DNA of 64,000 nt from CAZHHH01 sp052400685. GTDB taxonomy: Bacteria > Bacteroidota > Bacteroidia > Bacteroidales > Marinilabiliaceae. The number at the start of each line of letters is the position of its first letter. Within the stretch, counting starts at the first letter, position 1. The DNA lies in assembly GCA_052400685.1 (NCBI GenBank), contig JBQTGJ010000006.1. One strand, written 5' to 3'. Positions 1 to 9,301 of this stretch are shown piece by piece. The notes under the pieces were generated by a model that had not been told where the DNA came from, did not search any database, and saw nothing but the letters and a program-made list of their open reading frames with translations. The translations under genes and the position numbers were made by a program.

Positions 1-2528
1 TGTTTCAGAGCTTCCTCGTCAGAGCCGTATACGCCCTCATATTTATAGCCCCATAACGTATATAAAGCTAAACCTTCGTCACTTAAAGTCCGGTCACCAT
101 ATACAGGACTTCCACCATTCAATGCGGTTAACTCATTTTTAATAAATGAGACATTGCCGCCAATATTATAATCGAAATCACCAATGGTTTTATGATGACC
201 TAAAACTATTTCAAGGCCTTGATTACGTACTGTTCCCACATTATTTAACGGGTCAAAACGATTACCTACCTGAGCCGGAGCTTTTACGCTGAGCAACATA
301 TCTTTGGTGTCACGTATAAAGCCGTCGATGCTTCCATTTATAAATCCATTGCGAAAACCAAAATCAACACCGGCACTCCACTGTTCTGTCGTCTCCCATT
401 TACCACCATTATTGGCATAAGTTAAAACGGTTGAACCGTATGCTAATGTCTGCGTGGTTCCCAAAGGATAGCCTGTGAAAACATTATTGCTTTCGCTGAT
501 TGTCGTCACAAAACTTCCCGACGCTATTTTATCATTCCCAATCTGGCCCCAGCCTAACCGAAGCTTCAGATAATCAATAAATGAATAATGACTCATCCAT
601 TCTTCTTCACTTATTCGCCAGGCCAATGCTGTAGAAGGAAAATAGCCCCACACATTTTCGGAGAATTTGCTGGATCCGTCTGCCCGAAAATTCATTGTCA
701 CCATGTAACGATCATCGTAGGAATAATGAGCACGTCCCAAAAGAGAGAATAAACGGGTTCTTGATACGCCATCAGATGATTCAGTCCTATTTTCTGTGGT
801 TTGCGATAAATACCAATTTTCCTCTACAGGATTTAGAATAGAAGAACCCGAACCACCCATCGAATAGTAATTATATTCTTCGGAAGTTTGACCGGCCATC
901 AAATTAAAGTTGTTTTTTTTCACACTAAAATTATAACTGGCAATATTCTCCACAATAATGGTACGCATATGTTCCATCGTGCTTGACAAAAAATTATCGG
1001 TTCGCTGATCATAGTCTGAATACTTATAGGCTTCATAAAATGAACGATCTCGATTATTAGACAAATCCATATTTATAGCGCTCCGCCATTTGAATCCTTT
1101 AAACGGTGTCAATTCAAGATAAACATCACCCACCCATCGTTCAACCACATTTTCAGGATTAGAATGAGACAACATCGAAAATGGGTTAATCACATTTTTG
1201 AAATTAGATGCGGCCGATATTTGACCACTTAAATCTTCACCCAAATTATTAATTGAGCCTTCCGGATAATGAGTCGGATCCCAGGGAGCCATAGCTATTG
1301 CAGCCGATAAAATGGATGCACCGGGGCTGGAATTGTTATACATGGCATTGCGGCCGGTAGAATTGACGAACGACAAATTCTCACCAATTTTCAACCATTT
1401 TTTAACTTGTGAAGAGGTGTTAACACGAAGTGTCAAACGTTCATAATCGGATCCTTTAATAGTGCCTTGTTGGTTAAAATAACTGCCGCTTACAACATAG
1501 GTAGTATTCTCATTTCCACCACTAAAAGAGATATAATAATCCTGAATCTTGGCATTTTGTTTAAAAACTTCATCCTGCCAATCGGTTTCCACCGAAGAAT
1601 AATCCATGCCATAAAGGTTGCTGCCTGATTGCAAAATCGGATAGTAAGGTGAAGAGCCGATATTTTCTTTCATCCACGCGTTAAAACCGTTATTTGCATA
1701 ATTAGCAATGGTTGAAGCCTTGGAATTTATCCGCATTAATGTTTCTGCAAATTCGTTGCTTTTCATTAAATCTAATTTATTCCATCGGTTTTGCACACCG
1801 GCGTAAGAGTTGACCGCTATCTTTGACATCCCTTTGCTACCTTTTTGGGTCGTAACAAGAATTACCCCATTGGCACCCCGGGAACCATAGATAGCTGTGG
1901 CGGAAGCATCTTTCAAAACTTCTGTCGACGCAATATCGTTAGGACTTAAAAATGAAATATCATCGACAATCATACCATCCACCACATAAATTGGGGAACT
2001 GTTATTTACCGTCCCGATACCACGTATCCGAATAACAGCCGCTTCCCCCGGCTGTCCACTATTAGCGTTTACGGTTACACCAGCCACTCGTCCCTGCAAT
2101 GCCTGGTCGAGACCTGCTGCCGGAGTCTTCTGTAAATCGGCCGCTTTAACAGACGACACAGCACCTGTTAAATCACTTTTTTTCATGGAACCATACCCCA
2201 CTGCTACAAATTCATCCAGTACATAAGCGTCCGTTTCCATTTTTAAGTTTAAGAAAGCATTGCTTGCAATTTTTTGTTCGATGGGTTTATAACCAATCAT
2301 AGATATTGATAATACGGAATTGACAGGCACTCTTATATTAAAATTTCCGTTCACGTCGGTAATTGTACCATTGGTGGTTCCTTTAATTATAACAGTTGCA
2401 CCTATTATCGGCAGATTATCGTCCAACCCGGTAATGTTCCCGGATATTTGCATATTTTGAGCACTCGCTAATTGCGCAACGGCTAAAAATATTAACAGTA
2501 ATTTGTTCACTAATTGTAATTTAATCAT
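1..2528 (-). CDS. SusC/RagA-family TonB-dependent transporter, partial (C-terminus off the left edge)
   Basis: First 842 residues of an outer-membrane glycan importer that would work with TonB and a SusD lipoprotein. Residues 1-24 are a signal peptide ending in SAQ. Residues ~27-105 are the carboxypeptidase-D-like regulatory domain (IIGATVIIKGTTNGTITD). The plug domain carries the family hallmark RIRGIGTVNNSSPIYVVDG, then SRGANGVILVTTQKGSKG. Barrel sequence is still being read at base 1 (YKYEGVYGSDEEAL), so about 150 residues are missing compared with the usual ~1000. The ATG at 2526-2528 is chosen because it starts the signal peptide. No stop codon or frameshift is seen. Its upstream region shares a promoter module with the second susC (21987). 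The cargo cannot be told; the gene after it, probably susD, lies outside. Confidence 0.93.
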   Translation of the reverse strand, partial: MIKLQLVNKLLLIFLAVAQLASAQNMQISGNITGLDDNLPIIGATVIIKGTTNGTITDVNGNFNIRVPVNSVLSISMIGYKPIEQKIASNAFLNLKMETDAYVLDEFVAVGYGSMKKSDLTGAVSSVKAADLQKTPAAGLDQALQGRVAGVTVNANSGQPGEAAVIRIRGIGTVNNSSPIYVVDGMIVDDISFLSPNDIASTEVLKDASATAIYGSRGANGVILVTTQKGSKGMSKIAVNSYAGVQNRWNKLDLMKSNEFAETLMRINSKASTIANYANNGFNAWMKENIGSSPYYPILQSGSNLYGMDYSSVETDWQDEVFKQNAKIQDYYISFSGGNENTTYVVSGSYFNQQGTIKGSDYERLTLRVNTSSQVKKWLKIGENLSFVNSTGRNAMYNNSSPGASILSAAIAMAPWDPTHYPEGSINNLGEDLSGQISAASNFKNVINPFSMLSHSNPENVVERWVGDVYLELTPFKGFKWRSAINMDLSNNRDRSFYEAYKYSDYDQRTDNFLSSTMEHMRTIIVENIASYNFSVKKNNFNLMAGQTSEEYNYYSMGGSGSSILNPVEENWYLSQTTENRTESSDGVSRTRLFSLLGRAHYSYDDRYMVTMNFRADGSSKFSENVWGYFPSTALAWRISEEEWMSHYSFIDYLKLRLGWGQIGNDKIASGSFVTTISESNNVFTGYPLGTTQTLAYGSTVLTYANNGGKWETTEQWSAGVDFGFRNGFINGSIDGFIRDTKDMLLSVKAPAQVGNRFDPLNNVGTVRNQGLEIVLGHHKTIGDFDYNIGGNVSFIKNELTALNGGSPVYGDRTLSDEGLALYTLWGYKYEGVYGSDEEALK

Positions 2529-2608
2529 AAATGGTTTGTCTATTTTGTTGTGTATTGGTTACAATATAATTATAGAACGTTTTTACATTTAATTTAAGTT
2601 AACAAAAG

Positions 2609-2616
2609 CAAACATA
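2609..2616 (-). promoter_or_regulatory. Bacteroidota-type -7 box for the left susC
   Basis: Read on the minus strand this is TATGTTTG, an exact TAnnTTTG match, 80 nt before the susC start codon. No TTTG -33 box stands 19-21 bp upstream, which would fit a promoter that needs an activator. Confidence 0.6.
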
Positions 2617-2650
2617 GACGTCATTTGTTAAAATATAATTAATAACAACT

Positions 2651-2698
2651 CTCTAAAACCTCACAGGTAAGTTATTTTCACCTCATAAAAAACTCACC
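2651..2698 (-). promoter_or_regulatory. Four-half-site CTCA array upstream of susC (copy 1)
   Basis: On the plus strand: CTCT-AAAAC-CTCA, then 17 bp, then CCTCA-TAAAAAA-CTCA-CC. The same arrangement, with identical spacing, lies at 22144-22191 before the second susC. Both begin exactly 35 bp beyond the -7 box. This looks like an activator-binding region; the protein that binds is not shown by the sequence. Confidence 0.65.
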
Positions 2699-3126
2699 AT
2701 TATTTTATTTTAATACTATATATCAATATATTACAATCACGCAATACATCTACAGGAATTCACACAAGACGCACACTCAAATTATTTAGTATCTATATAA
2801 TTTTTATATTTTTTCACAAAAACAACAAATGTATTTTTTCATAGAAGCAGCTAATAGCCGGGTTGCAACAGGGATTATAAAATAGTCAGGCAGTATTACT
2901 GAATAAAGCACAGTAAATTGGAGGCCAAAAGAGGAGTAATTGGTTCAACAAATCACAATGATCGCCGAACAGTCTACAATTTAAGCACACGCTTTTACGA
3001 ACTAAACCAAAACGCTATTCGTCATAGAGGTGAGAACAAACCCTCCGGATTCAACCAAGCAAAAATGAAATAATAACATCTCCACGGCGTCAGTGATTTT
3101 TCTATCTTTACGCCAAATAATAAACC

Positions 3127-4167
3127 ATGACCATACTATTTCTATATACAGAGCTGGCCAGTTATTTTCTGGCAGGCGTTAACGAATTGGTAAACAACGG
3201 TCACCATGTGCACATCGTCCGGTGGCCGGTGAATAAGGAAGCCCCATTCAAATTTCAGTTTCCCAAAAATGCAACCGTATACCAGCGCAATGATTACAAT
3301 ACCGCACAGCTCTTGCAACTGGCTACAGGGATTGAGCCCGACCTCATCATTACCAGCGGCTGGGTTGATAAAGGGTATTTAAAGGTAAGCCGTGCTTTTA
3401 AAGGGCGTATCCCCACCATTATGACCATGGACAACCAATGGTACGGCACGCCTCGACAAAAAGTCATGAAATGGCTGGCACCATGGCTGCTTCACCGTAC
3501 CTTTTCGGATGCATGGGTCCCGGGACAGCCGCAAAAGATCTATGCACAGCATTTGGGCTTCGCCGACGATAAAATTGAAACCGGCTTTTACAGCGCCGAT
3601 GTACCTCTCTTTGCCCCCGAAGCCAAATACAGAACCGAAAACGAAATATTTCCCCATCGGTTAATATACGTGGGACGTTACATACCTGCTAAAGGCATGG
3701 ATTTGCTTTTTAAAGCCTGGATGGAATTGTGTGACGAAATAAACCACGACTGGGAACTTTGGTGTGTAGGCGCCGGCGAACTATACGATCAACGCCCCAT
3801 ACATGCTAAGATAAAACACCTGGGCTTTCTGCAGCCCGCCGAATTAAAAGAACAACTGCGACATGCCGGCGTATTTGTGCTGCCCAGTCGCTTCGAGCCC
3901 TGGGGCGTGGTGGTTCATGAAATGGCTGCGGCAGGCTTTCCCATGATTCTATCCGACGCCATTGGCAGTGCTGTCCGTTTTTTAAAACCCGGGACAAACG
4001 GTTATCTGTTCAAAAATGAGGATCTGAAAGCCTTAAAGACCGCCCTCAAAAACACCATTGAGTTACCCGATGAAAAACTTAAACAGATGGCCATCGAAAG
4101 TCACCATGCCGGCATCTCATATACCCCGGCAATGTGGGCCAAAAAAGTGGAGACATTAGGCCGTTAA
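3127..4167 (+). CDS. GT4-family glycosyltransferase
   Basis: A 346-residue GT-B-fold retaining glycosyltransferase that would transfer a sugar from a nucleotide donor during surface-polysaccharide or glycoconjugate assembly. The N-terminal half (MTILFLYTELASYF) is the acceptor Rossmann domain. The C-terminal half has the GT4 donor-site signature: YVGRYIPAKGMDLLFKAW near 180-200, and LPSRFEPWGVVVHEMAAAGFP near 257-277 with the EPWG..VHEMAAAG form of the EX7E motif. It has no signal peptide or membrane segment, so it acts in the cytoplasm. It converges on asnB with a 6-bp gap. Together with the second GT4 gene this suggests a small glycan-synthesis island. Donor and acceptor are unknown. Confidence 0.88.
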   Translation: MTILFLYTELASYFLAGVNELVNNGHHVHIVRWPVNKEAPFKFQFPKNATVYQRNDYNTAQLLQLATGIEPDLIITSGWVDKGYLKVSRAFKGRIPTIMTMDNQWYGTPRQKVMKWLAPWLLHRTFSDAWVPGQPQKIYAQHLGFADDKIETGFYSADVPLFAPEAKYRTENEIFPHRLIYVGRYIPAKGMDLLFKAWMELCDEINHDWELWCVGAGELYDQRPIHAKIKHLGFLQPAELKEQLRHAGVFVLPSRFEPWGVVVHEMAAAGFPMILSDAIGSAVRFLKPGTNGYLFKNEDLKALKTALKNTIELPDEKLKQMAIESHHAGISYTPAMWAKKVETLGR

Positions 4168-4173
4168 AAATAG

Positions 4174-6039
4174 TCATCGGCCCACAACGGCCTTCTGCCA
4201 CTCGGCCAATACCACCAAAGGCCAGATGCGCGAAAAAGTAACGGTAGGATCACCCTTTAAAAACCGGTGCCACAAATCCATGATGGCCCCCGGCTGAAAC
4301 AGATCATTATCGGCCAGATGCGTCAGCCGCTCGTCGGCATAACTGCGAAGTTCATTCTTAAGCCAGTGCGACCAGGGAAAGACAAACCCCATTTTAGGCC
4401 GGTTGACGATGTAACCGGGTAATAACTCCGGCAAACTATCAACAAGCAATTTCTTGGGTGTGGTGGGATATTTCAGTCCGTCTGGCAACGACAACACATA
4501 GGCTATCAGCTCATGGTCCAAAAATGGCACTCGTAACTCCAACGCATGCGCCATACTCATCTGATCACTGTCGCGCAGCAACACATTCTGCATATAAGTG
4601 GACATCTCAGCCACCGACACACGACTGAGCAGATGGTGCGACAACTCCTCATTCCATCCACGCTCGTTGAGCCACTCAACCGGCAAATGCGACGGCAACG
4701 AACCTCGCTTTAACAAACCTGTTATTTGCGTGTCCATGAGCACCTGACGCGAAAAAGCAAAGGCACGGTTAAAACGATAGTCGGGCATAGACAACAAAGC
4801 CGCCATCTTCGATGAAGCCACCCCCGGACGTAACGATGTCAGCAGATGACCAGCCCCCCTGCGCAAGCCGGCAGGCAACTGCCACATGGCACGGTATTTA
4901 TTCAAGGCTGCCATACGTTTAAAGATGGCATAACCGCCAAACACCTCATCACCTCCAAGGCCCGAAAGCGCCATATCAATACCGGCTTCTTTGGTCACCT
5001 TTGAGACAATCCAGGTATTTGGTCCATCGCCACTGGGATGATCCATACTTTTAAGGGCATCGGGCAAGAGCTCCAAAAAACGATCCGGCGACAACCTGAT
5101 CTCATGGTGATCGGTGCCATGCATCCGGGCAATATAACGGGCATAACGCGCTTCGCTGTACGCCTCTTCGGCAAACGAAATATTGAAGGTTTTAACCTGT
5201 ACTGACGACATCTTAGCCATTGCTCCGACAACAGCCGACGAATCAATACCACCCGACAAAAAAGCCCCAAAAGGTACATCAGCCACCAACCTTTTCTCCA
5301 CAGCCTTGTAAAACAATTCACGCACCCTACGCGTCACTTCGCCGTAGTCAGACTCCCCGGCCGATTGTATGTCACAAATATCCCAATAACGCGAAACAGT
5401 CACCTTACGACTGCGCGTCTGGTACTGCAATATAGAAGCCGGCGGCAGCATCTTTACATCACGCAATATCGTATCGGGCGATTGCACCGTCTGATACCGC
5501 ATATAATCGACCAATGATGCAGCCGATAGTTCACTGCTGACCAATCCCGATGCCAGCAAGGCTCTTATTTCTGATGAAAAGACCAGTCCCGAAGACGCCT
5601 CACTCCAGTACAATGGCTTGATGCCCATACGGTCGCGCACCAACGTCATCACCTCCTCCTGCCTATCCCAAATGGCAAAGGCAAACATACCATTTAACAG
5701 ATTTGGCGTTTGCAGACCATAGCGACACCAGGCCGCCAGAAGGACTTCACTGTCGGAATTGGACTGATACGGATAATCTATTTGCTGACGAAGCTCGCGA
5801 TAATTGTATATTTCACCATTAAACACCAGAATATACCGGCCACAATGGGATATCATAGGCTGATGCCCGGCAGCCGAAAGATCAATGATCGACAGTCGCC
5901 GGTGTCCCAACGTAGCCGGGCCTTCGTGCCATGCCCCTTCGTCATTGGGCCCCCGGTGCGACAACCGGTCGTTCATCTGTTGAATTATATCCCGGGCATT
6001 GACGATATCCGACCCTATAAATCCGTTAATTCCACACAT
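4174..6039 (-). CDS. asnB: Asparagine synthase (glutamine-hydrolysing), AsnB type
   Basis: 621 residues. Class II glutamine amidotransferase domain at residues 1-~210, beginning MCGINGFIGS with Cys2 as the glutaminase nucleophile, RLSIIDLSAAGHQPM and NGEIYN. The synthetase domain (~230-600) has the ATP pyrophosphatase P-loop FGAFLSGGIDSS and LSGLGGDEVFGGY. It would amidate aspartate, or an aspartate-like acceptor, with ATP and glutamine. AsnB paralogues of this length are common in bacterial polysaccharide and O-antigen clusters, where they may amidate sugar acids or peptides. Its place between two GT4 genes makes that role possible, so a housekeeping role is not certain. The start is fixed by the need for Cys2. 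Confidence 0.93.
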   Translation of the reverse strand: MCGINGFIGSDIVNARDIIQQMNDRLSHRGPNDEGAWHEGPATLGHRRLSIIDLSAAGHQPMISHCGRYILVFNGEIYNYRELRQQIDYPYQSNSDSEVLLAAWCRYGLQTPNLLNGMFAFAIWDRQEEVMTLVRDRMGIKPLYWSEASSGLVFSSEIRALLASGLVSSELSAASLVDYMRYQTVQSPDTILRDVKMLPPASILQYQTRSRKVTVSRYWDICDIQSAGESDYGEVTRRVRELFYKAVEKRLVADVPFGAFLSGGIDSSAVVGAMAKMSSVQVKTFNISFAEEAYSEARYARYIARMHGTDHHEIRLSPDRFLELLPDALKSMDHPSGDGPNTWIVSKVTKEAGIDMALSGLGGDEVFGGYAIFKRMAALNKYRAMWQLPAGLRRGAGHLLTSLRPGVASSKMAALLSMPDYRFNRAFAFSRQVLMDTQITGLLKRGSLPSHLPVEWLNERGWNEELSHHLLSRVSVAEMSTYMQNVLLRDSDQMSMAHALELRVPFLDHELIAYVLSLPDGLKYPTTPKKLLVDSLPELLPGYIVNRPKMGFVFPWSHWLKNELRSYADERLTHLADNDLFQPGAIMDLWHRFLKGDPTVTFSRIWPLVVLAEWQKAVVGR

Positions 6040-6131
6040 AATTTATTATCCTAATTCAAACTCACCACATTCAAAAAATAACTACCGACGTCTCAACAAC
6101 GATCGTCGATCTCTACTCCATTCCTTACTTA

Positions 6132-6272
6132 GTATCAACAAAAAAACTTCAATGCTTAATAAGAAATGTTCAAATTCAAGGCTTGCGAAGTCCGAAAAAT
6201 GTGAGTTTACTCCTGTAAACGACCATTTTGAGGACAAGCGTAACGCCGAAGGTGGACTTTTCTTGCAAGCAC
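6132..6272 (-). mobile_element. 141-bp hairpin element, copy A (subfamily II)
   Basis: Begins GTATCAACAAAAAAA and ends TTTTCTTGCAAGCAC. Inner repeat AATGCTTAATAAGAAATG lies near the left end. The core pairs CATTTTGA...TTTAC with GTAAA...CATTTT-like arms. It is exactly 141 bp and flanked by TACTTA (6126-6131) and TAATTA (6273-6278), a five-of-six target duplication. It sits in the gap after the second glycosyltransferase gene. It has no coding capacity of its own; open frames crossing it are chance. Confidence 0.8.
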
Positions 6273-6277
6273 TAATT

Positions 6278-6365
6278 AAGGCTGAAAGCCTTATAGCATC
6301 AGCACAGGGCAACGCCCTGTGTAATACGATGTAAACATTTCATTGCCCTGAAAGAGCTATAGCCT
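6278..6365 (-). repeat. REP-like palindromic repeat, copy 1
   Basis: Contains AAGGCT-GAA-AGCCTT and the perfect palindrome CACAGGGC-AAC-GCCCTGTG (6303-6321), followed by GCCCTGAAAGAGCTATAGCC. Related copies are at 9302-9393 and 9829-9917. Its last bases overlap the stop codon (TAG, 6357-6359) of the adjacent glycosyltransferase, so that protein's last residues come from the repeat. Confidence 0.75.
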
Positions 6366-7529
6366 ATCATGTCCAAACATTGACCTATACGTATTCAATA
6401 ATTCATCGTTATGAATGGCTTTACTTCCCAACTCCCATGCACCATGCGCCCATTGGTTGTATGTGGTTTGATCCATCGCCGCCAGCTGCTCTATAATACG
6501 AATTAAAACAGTCGGTTCATCAATAGAAACGTCCCATCCAGCCTTTGTTTCGGCCAAATTCCGCCACGGCGTCTGGTCACTGATAATAACCGGACGACCG
6601 GCCATCAGACATTCCAAAATAACATGTCCAAAATTTTCGTGGTGTGTCGGCAACAAAAGGGCGTGATGATCCTGAAAAACAGACCGGATATCAGATGGCG
6701 CCAGAACCCCCTGATAACTTACTTGTATATGAGCCGGTAAGCTTCCCATTAAATCCAAACACTTTTCCCAATAGGCTGTATCGTCTGTGGGACCATAAAT
6801 ATCATACTTTACCGTCACATCCGAAGGCAATGAAGACAAAGCTTCGATTCCTTGCAGAAGATTCTTTTTACGATTAATGCGCGAAACAAAACAGAGCCGC
6901 AAAACCCCTTTATCCTTCACTATCGGTACAGGCGAAAAACAGCCTTCTTGCTTAACTGGCAGATTGGCCGCCTCGACCACCGTAGCATGCAAAGCAATTC
7001 TCTTTTTTATTTCAGCCGACTCCGTACCTGCCGTGGCATGCCATATAATATGACGATACAAGCCCAAAATCTTACACAATCGAAGATAATACAACTTCTT
7101 CGTTGATTTGATATCCAAAGCGCCTTGTCCCAGCATACCTCTGGGTGCAACTATTATGTCAGGGCACTTCAACAACCGGGCTGCCACAAGGGGCAACAAC
7201 GAAAAGAGGGGCGAATAAATACCATTGATATACACCACATCCGGTTTCACAGCTTGTATCAGCTTACGCCATCGGGTTAGCGTAGCCCGGCCCTGTGACG
7301 CATACCAAACCTGAACCCCTGGCTGAAGATTGTTCCAGCTATCGGCCCTGACAGTTGTATAAGGCTCACTTTCGCCATACTCAGTATTTCGCGTTACAAT
7401 ATAAAAATCAAATTCAGCCGCCAGATGAGCCGTCATATTTGCCATCGATCGCACCGGACCACCCGCCTTATAACCGGGTAAGTACCAGTCAATAAATACC
7501 AGAATACGTTGTTTTCGTTGTTTTTCCAT
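6357..7529 (-). CDS. GT4-family glycosyltransferase
   Basis: 390 residues. N-terminal IDWYLPGYKAGGPVRSMANM (about 14-33) is the acceptor-domain glycine-rich loop of GT4 enzymes. RLCFVSRINRKKNLLQGIEAL near 210-230 and LPTHHENFGHVILECLMAGR near 303-322 form the donor site, with the E-x7-E pair in ENFGHVILE. It is cytoplasmic and probably transfers a hexose in surface-glycan synthesis. It is transcribed away from the M18 gene. A possible -7 box TATCTTTA (7539-7546, minus strand) lies just before the ATG. The C-terminus ends inside a REP-like repeat. Acceptor unknown. Confidence 0.88.
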   Translation of the reverse strand: MEKQRKQRILVFIDWYLPGYKAGGPVRSMANMTAHLAAEFDFYIVTRNTEYGESEPYTTVRADSWNNLQPGVQVWYASQGRATLTRWRKLIQAVKPDVVYINGIYSPLFSLLPLVAARLLKCPDIIVAPRGMLGQGALDIKSTKKLYYLRLCKILGLYRHIIWHATAGTESAEIKKRIALHATVVEAANLPVKQEGCFSPVPIVKDKGVLRLCFVSRINRKKNLLQGIEALSSLPSDVTVKYDIYGPTDDTAYWEKCLDLMGSLPAHIQVSYQGVLAPSDIRSVFQDHHALLLPTHHENFGHVILECLMAGRPVIISDQTPWRNLAETKAGWDVSIDEPTVLIRIIEQLAAMDQTTYNQWAHGAWELGSKAIHNDELLNTYRSMFGHDRL

Positions 7530-7705
7530 AGCTGTGGGTAAAGATACAGAATTTCAGAAAGCACCCGCCCCGTTATCTCAACAGGTTTAGATCGTCAATT
7601 AGTTTTTGCTGCCATAAAAGACGTTAACAAAAAGCAAAGGTTACACAGAAGGTGTCCTTTGACAGACAAACTCTCATTAACGAACAAAATTTAGCCTCAG
7701 TTCGT

Positions 7706-7713
7706 TATCTTTG
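7706..7713 (+). promoter_or_regulatory. -7 box for the M18 aminopeptidase gene
   Basis: TATCTTTG, an exact TAnnTTTG match, 146 bases before the ATG; no clear -33 TTTG. Transcription from here would give a ~140-nt leader that contains the whole ~95-bp leader-like repeat. Confidence 0.5.
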
Positions 7714-7767
7714 TCTATAATAATCGAGAAAAATAACAGCCATGTAACCCAACAACAAATCATAACA

Positions 7768-7864
7768 TATGAAACGACCATGATAAAGGATTTTTCACAC
7801 AGGGAGATGATTATTTTCATGAGAGTTCCATGTGACCTAAACAAACGAATTATAAACACATGAA
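7768..7864 (+). repeat. ~95-bp leader-like repeat, copy 1 (5' UTR of the M18 gene)
   Basis: Runs from ATGAAACGACCATGATAAAG to AATTATAAACACATGAAA. Other copies are at 9396-9490 and 22567-22665. The 3' end contains the inverted pair CATGTG...CACATG, whose right arm runs into the ATG of the aminopeptidase (7860). So the repeat supplies the start-codon context of that gene here. No protein is encoded in it. Confidence 0.65.
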
Positions 7865-9158
7865 AAGTTCACAGCAATTAGCCCAGGATCTTCTGGATTT
7901 CATAAATCAAAGTGTTACCACCTACCACGCCGTCGCCGAAATAACAAAACGGCTCAATCAGGCCGGCTTTGAAGAACTAAAACTCGAAGATAGCTGGCAA
8001 ATTAAAAAGGGTGGAAAATATTATACAACACGCAACGGCTCATCACTGTTTGCCTTTATTGTAGGACACGGCGAGCCCGAAGAAGAGGGCTTTCGTATTA
8101 TCGCCTCTCACAGCGATTCTCCCACATTCAAAATAAAACCATCGCCCGACATTAATATTGACAACCATTTTATAAAGTTAAACACCGAAGTATATGGCGG
8201 ACCTATTTTAATGACATGGCTCGACCGACCTCTCTCAATAGCCGGACGAGTGAGTCTGCGCAGTCAAAATCCGCTATACCCCAATAATCAGCTGGTCGAT
8301 TTGGGCCGTCCGGTGGCCATCATTCCAAGCCTTGCCATCCACCTCAACCGGTCGGTTAATGAAGGTGTTGAATTGAACAAACAAATAGATATGTTGCCTC
8401 TCACAGGCATTGCGCAGGACGATGACGCTCATTTTCTGAAAAATGCGCTGGCCAAAGAATTAAATGTGACTATAAACGAAATCATTGATTATGACCTGAC
8501 GCTATATGAACACCAAAAAGGGTGCTTCGTGGGTCTTAATAATGAATTCATCTCAAGCTCTCGTCTTGACAACCTGGCTATGGCGCATGCGTCACTGGAG
8601 GCCATCACCAATGCCCCTCAGGCCCCATTCACCCAAATGGTCGCCATTTTTGACAACGAAGAAGTGGGAAGCGTCACCAAACAAGGCGCAGGATCGCCCC
8701 TTTTCCGACACCTGTTTGAGCGTATTCTGACCCTTTTGGGGAAAAATGATGAAGCCACCCTCCGCACCATCTATAAATCGTTCATGGTTTCGGCCGATAT
8801 GGCGCACAGCATTCACCCCAACCACCCCGAGAAACATGATCCTATATTACATCCTCTCATCAACAAAGGACCCGTCATAAAAATACATGCCAACCAAAAA
8901 TACACCAGCGACGGCGACAGTACAGCCGTTTTTGAGATGTTCTGCCAAAAAGCAAATGTGCCCTGCCAGAAATTTGTCAACCGCTCAGATGCCAATGGCG
9001 GCTCCACACTGGGCAATATAAGCACCGGCCAATTGGAAATCCGATCGGTAGACGTCGGAAATCCCATGCTGGCCATGCATTCAGTGCGCGAGTTGGCCGG
9101 GGTAAACGACCAATGGTATATGACACGTGCCTTTCTCTCCTTTTTCAGTGAACAGTGA
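7860..9158 (+). CDS. M18-family aminopeptidase
   Basis: 432 residues, the usual length of bacterial M18 metallo-aminopeptidases (ApeB/aspartyl-aminopeptidase type), cytoplasmic tetrahedral oligomers that remove N-terminal, often acidic, residues. Metal ligands are visible in IIASHSDSPTFKIKPSPD (HSD near residue 81), IFDNEEVGS (Glu-Glu pair near 265) and the final His near MLAMHSVRELAG. SADMAHSIHPNHPEKHD is another family block. No signal peptide. The ATG at 7860 starts MKSSQQLAQDLLDFINQS, the normal N-terminus. It is alone on its strand; its leader holds the repeat described separately. Peptide preference cannot be read from the sequence. Confidence 0.93.
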   Translation: MKSSQQLAQDLLDFINQSVTTYHAVAEITKRLNQAGFEELKLEDSWQIKKGGKYYTTRNGSSLFAFIVGHGEPEEEGFRIIASHSDSPTFKIKPSPDINIDNHFIKLNTEVYGGPILMTWLDRPLSIAGRVSLRSQNPLYPNNQLVDLGRPVAIIPSLAIHLNRSVNEGVELNKQIDMLPLTGIAQDDDAHFLKNALAKELNVTINEIIDYDLTLYEHQKGCFVGLNNEFISSSRLDNLAMAHASLEAITNAPQAPFTQMVAIFDNEEVGSVTKQGAGSPLFRHLFERILTLLGKNDEATLRTIYKSFMVSADMAHSIHPNHPEKHDPILHPLINKGPVIKIHANQKYTSDGDSTAVFEMFCQKANVPCQKFVNRSDANGGSTLGNISTGQLEIRSVDVGNPMLAMHSVRELAGVNDQWYMTRAFLSFFSEQ

Positions 9159-9301
9159 ACAGAGAGCAGTCAACAGTTAGCAGTGAGCGATGAGCAGTGG
9201 CAGTGATAAATCAATATCGGATTGTTATCCCCTCAAAAAATCAAAACCATCAGGTTAAAATAACATCTAATTTCATGGTAACGTGATTAAAATCGGGTTC
9301 C

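Larger units (their letters stand above)
2529..3126. other. Non-coding gap between divergent genes; AT-rich, holds the susC promoter module
   Basis: No credible coding region was found in these 598 bases. The left part holds the susC promoter and the CTCA half-site array (separate entries). From ~2700 to 3100 the sequence is AT-rich without inverted repeats I could identify. The last 25 bases hold a possible -7 box for the glycosyltransferase gene, TATCTTTA at 3103-3110, 16 bases before its ATG. Confidence 0.6.

Noticed and set aside
5999..6334. Open frame of 111 codons on the plus strand
   Set aside because: It runs through element copy A and a REP-like repeat and overlaps the asnB start; the protein is a translation of repeats.
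9150..9215. Apparent tandem repeat of CAGT/GAGCAGT units
   Set aside because: Units are irregular in length and sequence; described as a degenerate run, not a defined repeat array.
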